NCBI GenBank assembly: GCA_003151515.1
Contig: PLXS01000025.1
Coordinates: 248,001-312,000, forward strand
Length of the DNA: 64,000 bases
DNA from: Opitutaceae bacterium
GTDB taxonomy: Bacteria > Verrucomicrobiota > Verrucomicrobiia > Opitutales > Opitutaceae
Direction: 5' to 3'
Below the pieces are notes generated by a model. It saw nothing but the letters and a program-made list of their open reading frames with translations. It was not told the DNA's origin and made no database searches. The stretch's first letter is position 1. Each line of letters starts with the position of its first letter. This document shows, piece after piece, positions 1 to 8,986 of this stretch. Both the position numbers and the translations under genes were made by a program.

Positions 1-1223
1 ATTCCGGGGACGGCATAGTCTGCGGGCTTCGACTCGCTGAGCAGAATCCGCCTCGACTCAACCCCCCTCGCAAAGGTGAACGCCTGGAGGTCCGCCCTCC
101 AGTTTGCGCACATCACGGCCGCCACCGCCGCCAGGACCGCGAAAAGCCCCCACGGCTTCGCAGCCCTGGGAAGCGGGGCCCGATCCAGCAGGGTGCAGGC
201 CCAGAAGCCCAGGATCGGCGCGATCCCGACCAGCGAAGCGTATTGATAGCGCGATGACAGCACCGTCGGCAGCCCCGTGTGGTAGCGGCCGATCCCCAGC
301 AGGACCGCGTTTCCGACGTCCGAGGCCACGAGGACGCAGAAGAGGAGGCGCTGGCGGCCGCGGCTTCGGGCGAGCGCCCACGCCACGAGAGCGAGCTTGC
401 AGGCGCCCAGCGCGGCGACGGTGTGCCATCCCCACGAGCCCACGCCCAGCATGAGGTAGCCCGGGTTGAGCAGGTAGTACCAGAGGCCGTACACGGCTGC
501 GTCGCCCAGGTGGCCGCCCGGGTGCCTGTGGTTGCCGGAGGCTAGAAGGACGATCGCCGCCGCGACCGCCGCGGCCGGAACGACATAGGCCGCGCACTTG
601 AGGTAGCGGCGCCGACCGCCCCCTTCGCCCGGCCATGCCCCCGCCATGGCAAGCAGGGGCCCGGTCAACATCCCGCGGGAGAACGAAAGGGCGCTTGCCG
701 CCACCCAGGCGTACGACATGCGCCCAAACGGCGAGCGCAGGTGGCTGTCGAGGGCCAGCAGCATGAATGCCGTCGAGAGGACGGCCGACCACTGAACCGT
801 CCACGCAAGGGTCTCGATGTTCACCGATGTCAGAGCGAACACGACCAGGGCCACGGCGATGCCGGCCCACGGGACGGCGCAGGCGCGCATGACCCTGCCG
901 AGGAGCGCGACGTTCAGGGCATGCGTCAGCCAAAGGACGACGAGCATCGCCATGTACGAGCCATGGAACACGAAAACGCCCGCGCCCCACAGGGCCTTGA
1001 ACAGGGGCACGAAGTTCTCGGCAAACGCGAGCCACATCCACGACCAGAATCCCATCCGGTCGATCTGGTCGATGAGATCGAACTCGTCGCCGAACCAGAA
1101 CAGGCGCCGGAAAAGGCCCAGGTTCGCGGCGAGCGGGACCAGCGCCAAGAGGCCGAAGCCGAGCGGAAACCACAGGTCGCGCGCGCCGCGCTGCTCAGGG
1201 TCGGGACGGGGAGCCGCTTGCAT
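1..1223 (-). CDS. Polytopic membrane protein, C-terminus beyond the left edge
   Basis: The minus-strand frame opens at ATG 1223 and stays open to base 1, giving about 407 codons with no stop, so the C-terminus lies outside the window. The protein starts with a short polar stretch (MQAAPRPDPEQRG) and then runs through repeated hydrophobic segments of membrane-helix length. An acidic aromatic loop near residue 40 (FWFGDEFDLIDQ) lies after the first helix, where GT-C glycosyltransferases carry their catalytic acidic residues. Its start overlaps the end of the upstream membrane-protein gene by 29 bases in another frame, so the two are probably co-transcribed and translationally coupled. No family is certain; the context suggests sugar transfer or export at the membrane. 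The overlapping open frame in another phase here (58-1173) is arginine/proline-rich and is not believable. Confidence 0.72.
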   Translation of the reverse strand, partial: MQAAPRPDPEQRGARDLWFPLGFGLLALVPLAANLGLFRRLFWFGDEFDLIDQIDRMGFWSWMWLAFAENFVPLFKALWGAGVFVFHGSYMAMLVVLWLTHALNVALLGRVMRACAVPWAGIAVALVVFALTSVNIETLAWTVQWSAVLSTAFMLLALDSHLRSPFGRMSYAWVAASALSFSRGMLTGPLLAMAGAWPGEGGGRRRYLKCAAYVVPAAAVAAAIVLLASGNHRHPGGHLGDAAVYGLWYYLLNPGYLMLGVGSWGWHTVAALGACKLALVAWALARSRGRQRLLFCVLVASDVGNAVLLGIGRYHTGLPTVLSSRYQYASLVGIAPILGFWACTLLDRAPLPRAAKPWGLFAVLAAVAAVMCANWRADLQAFTFARGVESRRILLSESKPADYAVPG

Positions 1224-3156
1224 CGTAGTCTGCGCTGCGCATCGGGAGCGAGGGGATGGAGAACAGGCTCACGTCGACGTGGCTCCAGAACTCCGCCTGC
1301 CCCGCGGGGGCGTCAAAATGAAACGACCGGATCCATGTGCGCCTCCTGTGCTCCATGAACGCTGCGGCGTCGTCGGCGCTCGCTATGAGCGGCGCCAGGA
1401 CGAAGCCCGCCCGCGCCACCCTGGGAAGGACGCGCCAGCTGTGGACATCCCCGCGCTCGTCCGTGGTCGCGATGGCGAGGGCGGCGGGCTTGTAGAGGAT
1501 CGCCCGGGCCCGCCCGAGGGCGTTCGGCACCGCGTTTGCGGCCATCCAGACCGCGTGGCCGCAATCGGCGGGCAGGGCGACCTCCTCGCCCAGCCACACG
1601 GTGCGGTTGAGCACGATCTCGCGCCCCAGCACCCCCGCTGCGATCGTGCTTTCCCTCTTGAGCAGCCAGTAGTCCCCCTCCCGAAAGAGCGGCCTGTAAT
1701 GGCCGGGGAGAGCGGCGACAAGCATCGCGTCATCCTGCGCCGGGTACCTGTCGTCGATCCTCTCCTCGTTCCAGAGGAGGTAGTCGGGAGCGCGCGCAGA
1801 CTGGTAGAAGCGGTAGTTCCAGCCCTCCAGGCCGGGCGTGTACGCCGAATAACCCTGGAAAATGGGCCGCGTTGCGAGCCTGAGGCCGTTCATGAGCGCG
1901 GCCGCGGTGCTGAAGTTGTACACGTCGGCCGTCGCATTGCCGACTTCGGCGCGGACGCGCGGGAGGCTCGCCCGGGCGCAGGCCCGGGCATAGTCCTCCT
2001 GCCAGTCGGCGGGAAGCGAGCCCAGGCGCCCCAGGCAATGCACGTTCCAGTACAGGCGCTCCCACACGATCCGCGGGGCCTGCAGGTAGAGCGCGCCGTC
2101 GAACTGGGCGAAGGCCGCGAGGCACAGGGGCGCGAGGAGGTCTAGCCAGTGCCAGCGCCTCGCGGGAAGGAGGAGCCCGGGCAGGACGGGCGCAAGCACG
2201 AGCGCGTACACGAAGAGCCCGAACACGTGCCCGCCCAGGGGCATGAAGTCGGCCCTCGTGAAGCTCTCCTTCCACATCACGAGGAACGAGAACGCCAGGT
2301 AAGCGCACGCCGCGGATGCGTACGCCCGCTCGGGAACCGCGCGCCACGCCGACGCGATGGCGAGGGCGCACGCGAGGGCCGCGGCCGCCCCCCACAGGAA
2401 CAGCGTCCAGGACTCGTCCATCCCCATGGCGTCGCCGTAGCCGGACGCGACCTCGAGGCCGCGGCGAATGTACGGATAGAGATTGTCCGGGTTCTGGCCC
2501 GCCGCGATCCACGCCCCGAGCACGGCGGCGCCGTAGCCGGCGGCGGCGGCGGCGGCCCTGGGCCATGCGCGCCGCAGCGCCCAGCAGGCCGCGGCGGCAA
2601 GGACGCCTGCCGCCGACAGCACCAGGTAGGTGAACTTGAGCTGCGAGAGGAAGCCCAGCACCAGGGCCCAGCCCACGATTACTGGAACACCGGCGCCGCG
2701 GCGCATGAGTCCCGAGACCACCACGAGGCTGATCAGGACAAAATACTCGGCGTCCAGGAAGAGCCAGTGGAAGGCGGCGAGGAGGACGACGAAGGCAAGC
2801 CGCCTCCAGCGCGCAAGGCCCCAGGTCAGCGAGACGGCGGCGACGGCGACCAGGAGCTGGCCCGCGGTCTGCCAGATGAGCATGGGGACCGCTCCCACCT
2901 CCCCCATGTGGTAGACGCAGCACAGGTAGCCCAGCGGACCCCAGGTGAAGATGATGTCGCGGCCGAACTGCAGGCCCGCCGCGTGGGCGTGGATGAGCAT
3001 CGTCTGCCAGGATGCGTCAAGGCGGGTGTCGGGGGTCCCGGGCAGCCCCATGAGGCAAAGACCCAGCACGGCCGCGGCAAGGGCCGCCTCCGCGGCTGCG
3101 AGCGCCCTTCGCAGGCCGTCCCCGGCTCGGATTGACGGAGACGCAAAAGCATCCAT
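1195..3156 (-). CDS. Large polytopic membrane protein, putative GT-C-like
   Basis: This is a protein of about 653 residues with roughly ten hydrophobic segments in its first 370 residues and a soluble C-terminal part of about 280. The layout (long helical bundle, then periplasmic domain) is that of GT-C glycosyltransferases and related surface-polysaccharide membrane proteins. The first periplasmic loop contains an acidic/aromatic stretch (LDASWQTMLIHAH). I chose ATG 3156; a GTG three codons upstream (3165) is in frame and neither has a clear Shine-Dalgarno. It is transcribed away from the GT2 gene at 3226 across a gap of about 70 bases, so the two share a divergent promoter region. The exact function is not recognised. 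Confidence 0.75.
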   Translation of the reverse strand: MDAFASPSIRAGDGLRRALAAAEAALAAAVLGLCLMGLPGTPDTRLDASWQTMLIHAHAAGLQFGRDIIFTWGPLGYLCCVYHMGEVGAVPMLIWQTAGQLLVAVAAVSLTWGLARWRRLAFVVLLAAFHWLFLDAEYFVLISLVVVSGLMRRGAGVPVIVGWALVLGFLSQLKFTYLVLSAAGVLAAAACWALRRAWPRAAAAAAGYGAAVLGAWIAAGQNPDNLYPYIRRGLEVASGYGDAMGMDESWTLFLWGAAAALACALAIASAWRAVPERAYASAACAYLAFSFLVMWKESFTRADFMPLGGHVFGLFVYALVLAPVLPGLLLPARRWHWLDLLAPLCLAAFAQFDGALYLQAPRIVWERLYWNVHCLGRLGSLPADWQEDYARACARASLPRVRAEVGNATADVYNFSTAAALMNGLRLATRPIFQGYSAYTPGLEGWNYRFYQSARAPDYLLWNEERIDDRYPAQDDAMLVAALPGHYRPLFREGDYWLLKRESTIAAGVLGREIVLNRTVWLGEEVALPADCGHAVWMAANAVPNALGRARAILYKPAALAIATTDERGDVHSWRVLPRVARAGFVLAPLIASADDAAAFMEHRRRTWIRSFHFDAPAGQAEFWSHVDVSLFSIPSLPMRSADYDASGSPSRP

Positions 3157-3225
3157 GAATTGCACTTAGCATGAACCCATCCGCCAGACGAGCCGAACGT
3201 TTCGGCGTTCCAAATCCCTGAGCTG

Positions 3226-3969
3226 ATGGCCCTGAATGCTACCCCGACCAGGGTTTCGGTCATCGTCCCGGTATACAATGAGATTTCGACCGTGCGCGCG
3301 GCGCTTGAGGCGCTTGTCGCCAAGCGGATCGCGGGCTACGCGTTCGAGATCATCGTCGTCGAGAGCAACTCGAGCGACGGCTCCCGCGGGGCCGTCGAGG
3401 GATTCAGGGGCCGGGAGGGCGTGAGCGTCCTCCTCGAGGACCGGCCGAGCGGAAAGGGCCACGCCGTGCGCGCCGGCCTCGCGGTGGCGACAGGCGACAT
3501 CGTGATGATCCAGGACGCCGACCTCGAGTACGACCTCGGCGACTACGAGAGGCTGCTCGCGCCGATAGCGTCCGGCGCGGTCGACTTCGTCCTCGGCTCA
3601 AGGCACACCCCGAAGGCGTGGGCGATCCGAAAATTCAACGACCAGAGGCTCCATGCCTTCGTCCTGAACCTTGCGCACTGGACGTTCACGCTCATGATCA
3701 ATGCGTCGCTCGGCATCTGGCTGCGCGACCCTTTCACGATGTACAAGGTGTTCAGGCGGCGGTGCATCGAGGGGCTCAAGCTCGAGTGCGACCGCTTTGA
3801 CTTCGACTGGGAGCTCCTGATCAAGCTCGTGCGCCGGGGCTACCGCCCCCTCGAGGTGCCCGTCTCCTACAGCTCGCGCTCCTTCAAGCAGGGCAAGAAG
3901 GTCACCCTGATTCGCGACCCCATCACCTGGATCATCGCCCTTGTGAAGTACCGGTTCCAGCCGCTTTAA
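3226..3969 (+). CDS. Family 2 glycosyltransferase, dolichyl-phosphate-mannose-synthase-like
   Basis: The GT2 fold is clear in this 247-residue protein. The nucleotide-binding start is SVIVPVYNE (residues 11-19) and a DxD-type metal/nucleotide site lies in IQDADLEYD (about 95-103). The short length and the sequence resemble DPM1-like enzymes that move a sugar from a nucleotide sugar to a polyprenyl phosphate. There is no C-terminal transmembrane anchor. The donor and acceptor cannot be read from sequence. It is the first gene of the + strand run and is followed, after about 20 bases, by a nucleotide-sugar epimerase, consistent with making a lipid-linked sugar for the GT-C membrane proteins nearby. 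Confidence 0.88.
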   Translation: MALNATPTRVSVIVPVYNEISTVRAALEALVAKRIAGYAFEIIVVESNSSDGSRGAVEGFRGREGVSVLLEDRPSGKGHAVRAGLAVATGDIVMIQDADLEYDLGDYERLLAPIASGAVDFVLGSRHTPKAWAIRKFNDQRLHAFVLNLAHWTFTLMINASLGIWLRDPFTMYKVFRRRCIEGLKLECDRFDFDWELLIKLVRRGYRPLEVPVSYSSRSFKQGKKVTLIRDPITWIIALVKYRFQPL

Positions 3970-3990
3970 TTGTCCCAAAAGGCGCGAGAC

Positions 3991-5052
3991 ATGGCGAAAA
4001 CCCTCCTTGTAACCGGTTCATCCGGGCTCATCGGCTCCGAGGTCTGCTCCTACTTCGCTAGGGAGCTGGGCTACGCGGTCCACGGACTGGACAACAACCA
4101 GCGGGCCGTGTTCTTCGGCACCCCGGGCGACACCCGCTGGAACCAGCGCCGCCTCGAGGGGGAGCTCAGGGGCTTCCGCCACCACGAGCTGGACATACGC
4201 GACCGGGCCGGGGTCCTCGACCTTGTGTGCTCGCTCAGGCCCTCCGTCATCGTGCACACGGCGGCGCAGCCGAGCCACGACAGGGCAGCGGCGATCCCCT
4301 TTGACGATTTCGACACCAACGCGGCCGGGACGCTGAACGTCCTCGAGGCCGCCCGGCAGGCCTGCCCGGAGTCCCCGTTCGTGCACATGAGCACGAACAA
4401 GGTGTACGGCGACGCCCCGAACAGGATCGCGCTCAGGGAGCTCTCGACACGCTGGGACTTCGCCGACCCAGCATACGCCGAGGGCATCCCCGAGACCTTC
4501 ACCATAGACCAGTCCACCCATTCCCTGTTCGGGGCCTCGAAGCTCGCCGCGGACGTGCTGGCTCAGGAATACGGGCGCTACTTCGGGATGCCAACCTGCT
4601 GCCTACGGGGAGGCTGCCTGACGGGCCCCAACCACTCGGGCGTCGAGCTCCACGGGTTCCTCAGCTACCTGGTCAGGTGCAATCTCGAGGGGCGCGAGTA
4701 CAAGATCATGGGCTACAAGGGCAAGCAGGTGCGCGACAACATCCACTCGCTGGACGTGGCGCGCTTCATCGCGGCATTCGTCGGCGCCCCCCGGGCCGGC
4801 GAGGTCTACAACCTGGGCGGCGGCAAGGCGAACAGCGTCTCCATCATAGAGGCCTTCAAGATCGCGGAGTCCCTTACGGGCAAGCCTCAGGTATTCTCCT
4901 TGGGCGAGAAAAACCGCATCGGCGACCACATCTGCTATTACTCCGACCTGAGGAAGATTCGTAACCACTTCCCGTCGTGGAACATCACACAGTCGCTCAC
5001 CGACACCATGCGGCAGATCGTCGACGCCTGCAGGGGGCGACCGAGCGTTTGA
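3991..5052 (+). CDS. NAD-dependent epimerase, CDP-paratose/tyvelose 2-epimerase-like
   Basis: An extended SDR of 353 residues with the Rossmann motif GSSGLIG at residues 9-15. The whole protein looks like the RfbE-type CDP-paratose 2-epimerases: [11 protein letters not shown], the [12 protein letters not shown] block and VYNLGGG are all recognisable. The position of the usual catalytic Tyr in YxxxK is Phe here (SLFGASK), which I believe is common in this subfamily. I chose ATG 3991; a TTG at 3970 directly after the upstream stop would add seven residues. The enzyme probably interconverts a CDP- or GDP-linked dideoxy or deoxy sugar, but CDP-glucose pathway partners (RfbF/RfbG) are not in this window, so the substrate is open. 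Confidence 0.85.
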   Translation: MAKTLLVTGSSGLIGSEVCSYFARELGYAVHGLDNNQRAVFFGTPGDTRWNQRRLEGELRGFRHHELDIRDRAGVLDLVCSLRPSVIVHTAAQPSHDRAAAIPFDDFDTNAAGTLNVLEAARQACPESPFVHMSTNKVYGDAPNRIALRELSTRWDFADPAYAEGIPETFTIDQSTHSLFGASKLAADVLAQEYGRYFGMPTCCLRGGCLTGPNHSGVELHGFLSYLVRCNLEGREYKIMGYKGKQVRDNIHSLDVARFIAAFVGAPRAGEVYNLGGGKANSVSIIEAFKIAESLTGKPQVFSLGEKNRIGDHICYYSDLRKIRNHFPSWNITQSLTDTMRQIVDACRGRPSV

Positions 5053-5089
5053 CGAATCACCTCCGTTCCGCCAGCGTCCTATTCTGAAG

Positions 5090-5704
5090 ATGACCGCAAA
5101 CGCACCCCTGCCACCGGCCCCATCCCGGCTCCTCAAGGCCGTCGCCCTCGCGGCGGCCGGCGCGGTCGCGGGAGCCTTCGGCCAGACGACGGTGCTGGTA
5201 GGCGACTCCCCCTTCGCTCCCGCCGGCGGCGCCTCGGCTGCGGGCGGCGCCCCTGCGCAGGCCTATGAGCTCGCGGGCTCCAGCGTCCAGGGCCGCGACG
5301 TCCTGGTCTGCATCTTCGATCGCGGGGCCAAGCACACCGACTGGATTCCGGTCGGCGCCACCTACGGTCCCATCCATGTCCTCAGCTTTGACCCTGCCAA
5401 CGACCGCGCCGTTGTGACAATCGCCGGCGACAGGAGGGAGCTGGCACTGCGCAAGACCACCGTGGCCTCCTCGGGCGCCGCAGTCACGGAGCGCCAGCCC
5501 GCCCCGGTCGCCGCCGCGGCCCCGAGGGTCGCAGCGCAGGGCGCGCCCGCTGCCGCGCCGGGCGCGGTGACCAGCGCGGCCCGCGAGCAGCAGGAGGCGA
5601 GGATGCTTGTGAGCGACCTGCTCGAGATCGGCGCGCAGCAGCGCAAGGCCTACCAGGAGGCGAAGAAGAAGGCCGCCCAGCCGGCGCCGCAGCCGGACAA
5701 CTGA
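5090..5704 (+). CDS. Exported hypothetical protein, Ala/Pro-rich
   Basis: This 204-residue protein has an N-terminal hydrophobic segment rich in Ala/Val (about residues 15-31) that would act as a signal peptide or anchor, with a possible cut after AGAFG. A compact central part (about 50-125, containing the motif DRGAKHTDWIPVG) is followed by an Ala/Pro-rich linker and a charged, probably helical tail (about 160-200, EQQEARMLVSDLLEIG). I recognise no family. The layout resembles small periplasmic accessory proteins of secretion or export machines, but that is only an impression. It sits between two epimerase genes and is probably in the same transcription unit (37 bases after the upstream stop, 13 before the next gene). 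Confidence 0.7.
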   Translation: MTANAPLPPAPSRLLKAVALAAAGAVAGAFGQTTVLVGDSPFAPAGGASAAGGAPAQAYELAGSSVQGRDVLVCIFDRGAKHTDWIPVGATYGPIHVLSFDPANDRAVVTIAGDRRELALRKTTVASSGAAVTERQPAPVAAAAPRVAAQGAPAAAPGAVTSAAREQQEARMLVSDLLEIGAQQRKAYQEAKKKAAQPAPQPDN

Positions 5705-5717
5705 GGGTGAGGCCAGC

Positions 5718-6791
5718 GTGCGCATCCTGATTTCCGGAATCTGCGGTTTCGCAGGAAGCGCGATCGCCCGCTCGCTAGTGGCCAAGGGGGGCGGCCACGA
5801 GGTCTTCGGAGTCGACAACTTCATGCGCCCGGGCAGCGAGGCGAACCGCGCCGGGCTGAAGCGCCTTGGCGTCAGGCTCGCCCACGGCGACATCCGCGCG
5901 GCCAGCGACGTGGACTCTCTGCCCTCGTGCGAGTGGCTGGTCGACGCCGCGGCGAACCCCAGCGTCCTCGCGGGGCTGGACGGCCTCTCGACCTCGCGCC
6001 AGCTCGTCGAGCACAACCTCGGGGGCACCGTGAACCTGCTTGAGTACTGCAAGCGCAACCGCGCCGGCTTCGTCCTGCTGAGCACGAGCAGGGTCTACAG
6101 CATCGCGCCGCTTGCCTCGCTGCCCGTGCGCGTCGAGGGCGGCGCCTTCCGGCCGGACGGGAAGGGCCTTCCGGAGGGCCTGGGCCCGGCGGGCGTCTCC
6201 GAGACGTTCCCGACCGCGGCACCGGTGTCGCTCTACGGGGCGACGAAGCTCGCGAGCGAGGCGCTGGCCCTCGAGTACGGGGAGGCCTTCTCCCTGCCGG
6301 TCTTCGTCAACCGCTGCGGGATCCTGGCGGGCGCGGGCCAGTTCGGAAGGCCCGATCAGGGGATCTTCGCCTATTGGATCAACAGCCACCTTCGCCGCAG
6401 GCCGCTCAAGTACATCGGTTTTGGCGGCACGGGCCACCAGGTGCGCGACTGCCTGCACCCCAGCGACCTTGTTCCGCTCCTCCTGGCTCAATTCGCGGCG
6501 CGCAAGGTCGCCACAGCCGACCGCATCGTGAACGCCGGCGGCGGCGCGGCCTCGGCCATCTCCCTCCTGCAGCTCACCGAGTGGTGCGCGGACCGCTTCG
6601 GGCCCCACCCCGTCTCCGGCGACCCGGTGACGCGGGCGTTCGACATCCCGTGGATGGTCCTCGACGCCTCAAAGGCGGCCCGCATCTGGGGCTGGGCGCC
6701 CAAGACTCCGCTTCAGTCGATCCTTGAGGAGATCGCGGCGCACGCGGGCACCCATCCCGACTGGCTGGAGCTATCGGCGCCGCTCGGATGA
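5718..6791 (+). CDS. NAD-dependent epimerase/dehydratase
   Basis: A second extended SDR of 357 residues. It has the cofactor motif GICGFAG (residues 7-13), the Ser of LLSTSRVYS and an intact YxxxK in LYGATK. The C-terminal half contains HQVRDCLHPSD and VNAGGG blocks like those of the first epimerase (3991-5052), so the two are probably paralogues in the CDP-paratose/tyvelose-epimerase branch, this one with the canonical Tyr. The start is GTG 5718 with GAGG-like Shine-Dalgarno bases 8-13 upstream. It overlaps the next gene (a GT2) by four bases (ATGA), so epimerisation and sugar transfer are likely coupled. The substrate is unknown. Confidence 0.85.
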   Translation: MRILISGICGFAGSAIARSLVAKGGGHEVFGVDNFMRPGSEANRAGLKRLGVRLAHGDIRAASDVDSLPSCEWLVDAAANPSVLAGLDGLSTSRQLVEHNLGGTVNLLEYCKRNRAGFVLLSTSRVYSIAPLASLPVRVEGGAFRPDGKGLPEGLGPAGVSETFPTAAPVSLYGATKLASEALALEYGEAFSLPVFVNRCGILAGAGQFGRPDQGIFAYWINSHLRRRPLKYIGFGGTGHQVRDCLHPSDLVPLLLAQFAARKVATADRIVNAGGGAASAISLLQLTEWCADRFGPHPVSGDPVTRAFDIPWMVLDASKAARIWGWAPKTPLQSILEEIAAHAGTHPDWLELSAPLG

Positions 6792-7528
6792 GCCTCAACC
6801 TGTTTTCGGTCGTCATGCCCGCCCGCGATGAGGCGGAATCCCTCCCGTCGACTCTGCGCGACCTCTACGCCGAGCTGTCGCGGGAGGGCGTCCCCCACGA
6901 GATCGTCGTGGTGGACGACGGAAGCCAGGACGCAACGTGGGCTGTCCTCGAGTCGCTCAAGGCGGAGGTTCCCTCGCTTGTGCCTGTCAGGAATCCGGGC
7001 CCGAACGGTTTCGGAAGGGCGATCATCCACGGGCTCGGCAGCGTCCGGGGCGACGCCGTCGTGATCATGATGGCCGACGCCTCCGACAGCCCCGCGGACG
7101 CGGTCCGGTACTGGCGGCTCCTCTGCGAGGGCCACGAGTGCGTCTTCGGAAGCCGCTTCCTGCGAAAGGGTGACGTCATCGACTACCCGCGCCTCAAGCT
7201 CCTCGTCAACCGGCTGGCCAACCTCTTCATCCGGGTGATGTTCGCCATACCGCTCAACGACACGACGAACGCCTTCAAGGCGTACCGCCGCAGCGTGATC
7301 GAGGGCTGCCGGCCTCTCCTGGCCCCGCACTTCAACCTGACGGTAGAGCTGCCGCTGAAGGCGATCGTGCGCGGGTACACTTGGACGGTCATCCCCATCT
7401 CCTGGCGCAACCGCAGGCATGGCGTCGCGAAGCTGAGGATCAAGGAGATGGGCAGCCGTTATTTCTTCATTTGCATGTACGTATGGCTGGAAAAGTATTT
7501 CAGCAGGGGCGACTACCGGCGGAAATGA
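6788..7528 (+). CDS. Family 2 glycosyltransferase, polyprenyl-phosphate type
   Basis: A 246-residue GT2 enzyme opening with FSVVMPARDEAES and followed by VVVDDGSQD (about residues 40-48) and the acidic site MMADASDSP (about 96-104). Like the gene at 3226 it resembles DPM1-type synthases, and it has no clear membrane anchor. It overlaps the upstream epimerase by four bases and is directly followed by a DUF2142 membrane protein whose ATG comes right after its TGA. This trio (epimerase, polyprenyl-phosphate sugar transferase, GT-C-like membrane protein) suggests that a lipid-linked sugar is made in the cytoplasm and used outside the membrane. Confidence 0.88.
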   Translation: MSLNLFSVVMPARDEAESLPSTLRDLYAELSREGVPHEIVVVDDGSQDATWAVLESLKAEVPSLVPVRNPGPNGFGRAIIHGLGSVRGDAVVIMMADASDSPADAVRYWRLLCEGHECVFGSRFLRKGDVIDYPRLKLLVNRLANLFIRVMFAIPLNDTTNAFKAYRRSVIEGCRPLLAPHFNLTVELPLKAIVRGYTWTVIPISWRNRRHGVAKLRIKEMGSRYFFICMYVWLEKYFSRGDYRRK

Positions 7529-8914
7529 ATGAATGCGCGGATGACGTGGCCGTTGGGCCTGGAGATGCGGTTGCTTCTCGGCATCGGGGCGCTGTTCGGT
7601 GTCGCCTCGATTCTTATCGTCCCGCCAGCGTCCGTCTACGACGCGCCTAGCCATTATTTCCGCGCCCTTCAGGTCTCGGAGGGAACCCTTCACCCCGAGA
7701 AGTACTCCGAGCGCGCGGCCGGCGGAATGCTGCCCCGGGGCCACGTCGAGTTTGTAAACACACTCTGGGGGCAGTACTGGGCGCAGCACTCGTTCGGCTC
7801 CCCGCGCGAGTGGGACGGCCTCTCCAAGAAGTTCGCCGCGGACACGGATCGCGCCCGCGTCGAGTTCACCAACACGTCCGTATACAGCCCAGCCAACTAT
7901 GTCTTCCAGAGCGTCGGGATTCGGCTGTCCATGGCGTTCGGCAATTCGCCGATCAGGGCGCACCGTACGGCCTGCCTTTTCAACCTAGGCGGCTATCTTC
8001 TCATCGTCGCCGCCGCCATCGGGCGGTTGCCCCGCTATCAGAAGGGATTCTTGCTCGCCGCCACCACGCCCCTCAACCTGTGGCAAGCAGCGTCGGTCAG
8101 CGCGGACGCGATCAACTTTGCGATTCCACTGCTTTTGTTCGCCTGGATCCTGCACCTGCGCTCGGAAACCTCGGCGAAACCCTTGCGTGGCGTAGCCGTC
8201 GCCATGGGCATTGGAATGCTGCTAGCCCTTCTCAAGCCGAACGCCATCGTGCTGCTCGCCAGCCTCCTGTTCATTCCCGGAAGGTGCTTCGGGCGCGGGC
8301 CCGTGAAGTACTGGGTCCTGGCGCCCTATTTCCTTTGCGCCGTTGGCCTTTGGCTGGCTTGGAATCACGCAAATCTCACAATCGACATCGCCCGCTGGTA
8401 CCAGCCCGAGCTTCCGGACATGTCAGTCCAAAAGCAGTACTTCATTTCCCATCCCCTGAGCTTCGTCCCCCCGTTCTTCCGGTTCATCATCCACGGACTG
8501 CCGGACCAACTAGCCCCGGCCTACGCCACGGTTGGCGCCGTCATCCCGGAGAGCGTCTACAGGGGCTTGGCATACCTCGCCCTAGTCTTCGCGGTTGGGT
8601 TTGTTGCATGCCCGAGTTGGGAAGGGCGCGCCGACTGGATGTGGTCCGCCGGGATGCTCCTCCAATCGCTCGCGATACTCGTGGCAATTGCCTTGGCCCT
8701 CTGGCTCGCCCTCGGGCATCCTGCCGACCCCATGATCCCCGGATTCGGGGGCCGCTACCTGCCGGTCCCTATTTTCTGCGCGAGCCTTGCCTGGGCGGAG
8801 GCTTCCCACCGCGGGCTACCCCGCCTGAGAAACGGTCTGTTTTGGATGGCGATTGGGGCGAACTGCGCCGCGCTGACCGTGATGATTTCCTCAATTGCCA
8901 GCCGCGTCCTATGA
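7529..8914 (+). CDS. DUF2142-type polytopic membrane protein
   Basis: This 461-residue integral membrane protein shows the pattern of the DUF2142 family. An N-terminal helix is followed by a periplasmic loop with the hallmark YDAPSHYFRALQVSEG (about residues 37-52), then about ten more helices and the late motif GFGGRYLPVPIF. The family is usually found in cell-wall or O-antigen loci and is thought to be GT-C-like. The ATG follows the TGA of the GT2 directly. Codon use is less GC-biased than in the neighbours (many T- or A-ending codons), and the membrane gene at 40214-42469 shares this, which may mean later acquisition. Confidence 0.82.
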   Translation: MNARMTWPLGLEMRLLLGIGALFGVASILIVPPASVYDAPSHYFRALQVSEGTLHPEKYSERAAGGMLPRGHVEFVNTLWGQYWAQHSFGSPREWDGLSKKFAADTDRARVEFTNTSVYSPANYVFQSVGIRLSMAFGNSPIRAHRTACLFNLGGYLLIVAAAIGRLPRYQKGFLLAATTPLNLWQAASVSADAINFAIPLLLFAWILHLRSETSAKPLRGVAVAMGIGMLLALLKPNAIVLLASLLFIPGRCFGRGPVKYWVLAPYFLCAVGLWLAWNHANLTIDIARWYQPELPDMSVQKQYFISHPLSFVPPFFRFIIHGLPDQLAPAYATVGAVIPESVYRGLAYLALVFAVGFVACPSWEGRADWMWSAGMLLQSLAILVAIALALWLALGHPADPMIPGFGGRYLPVPIFCASLAWAEASHRGLPRLRNGLFWMAIGANCAALTVMISSIASRVL

Positions 8915-8986
8915 TCCAGAGGTTGCCTGATGGGAAAACGCTTGTTACCCACAGGGTGTTTAATTGATTCATCCCTTCCCAATTCA

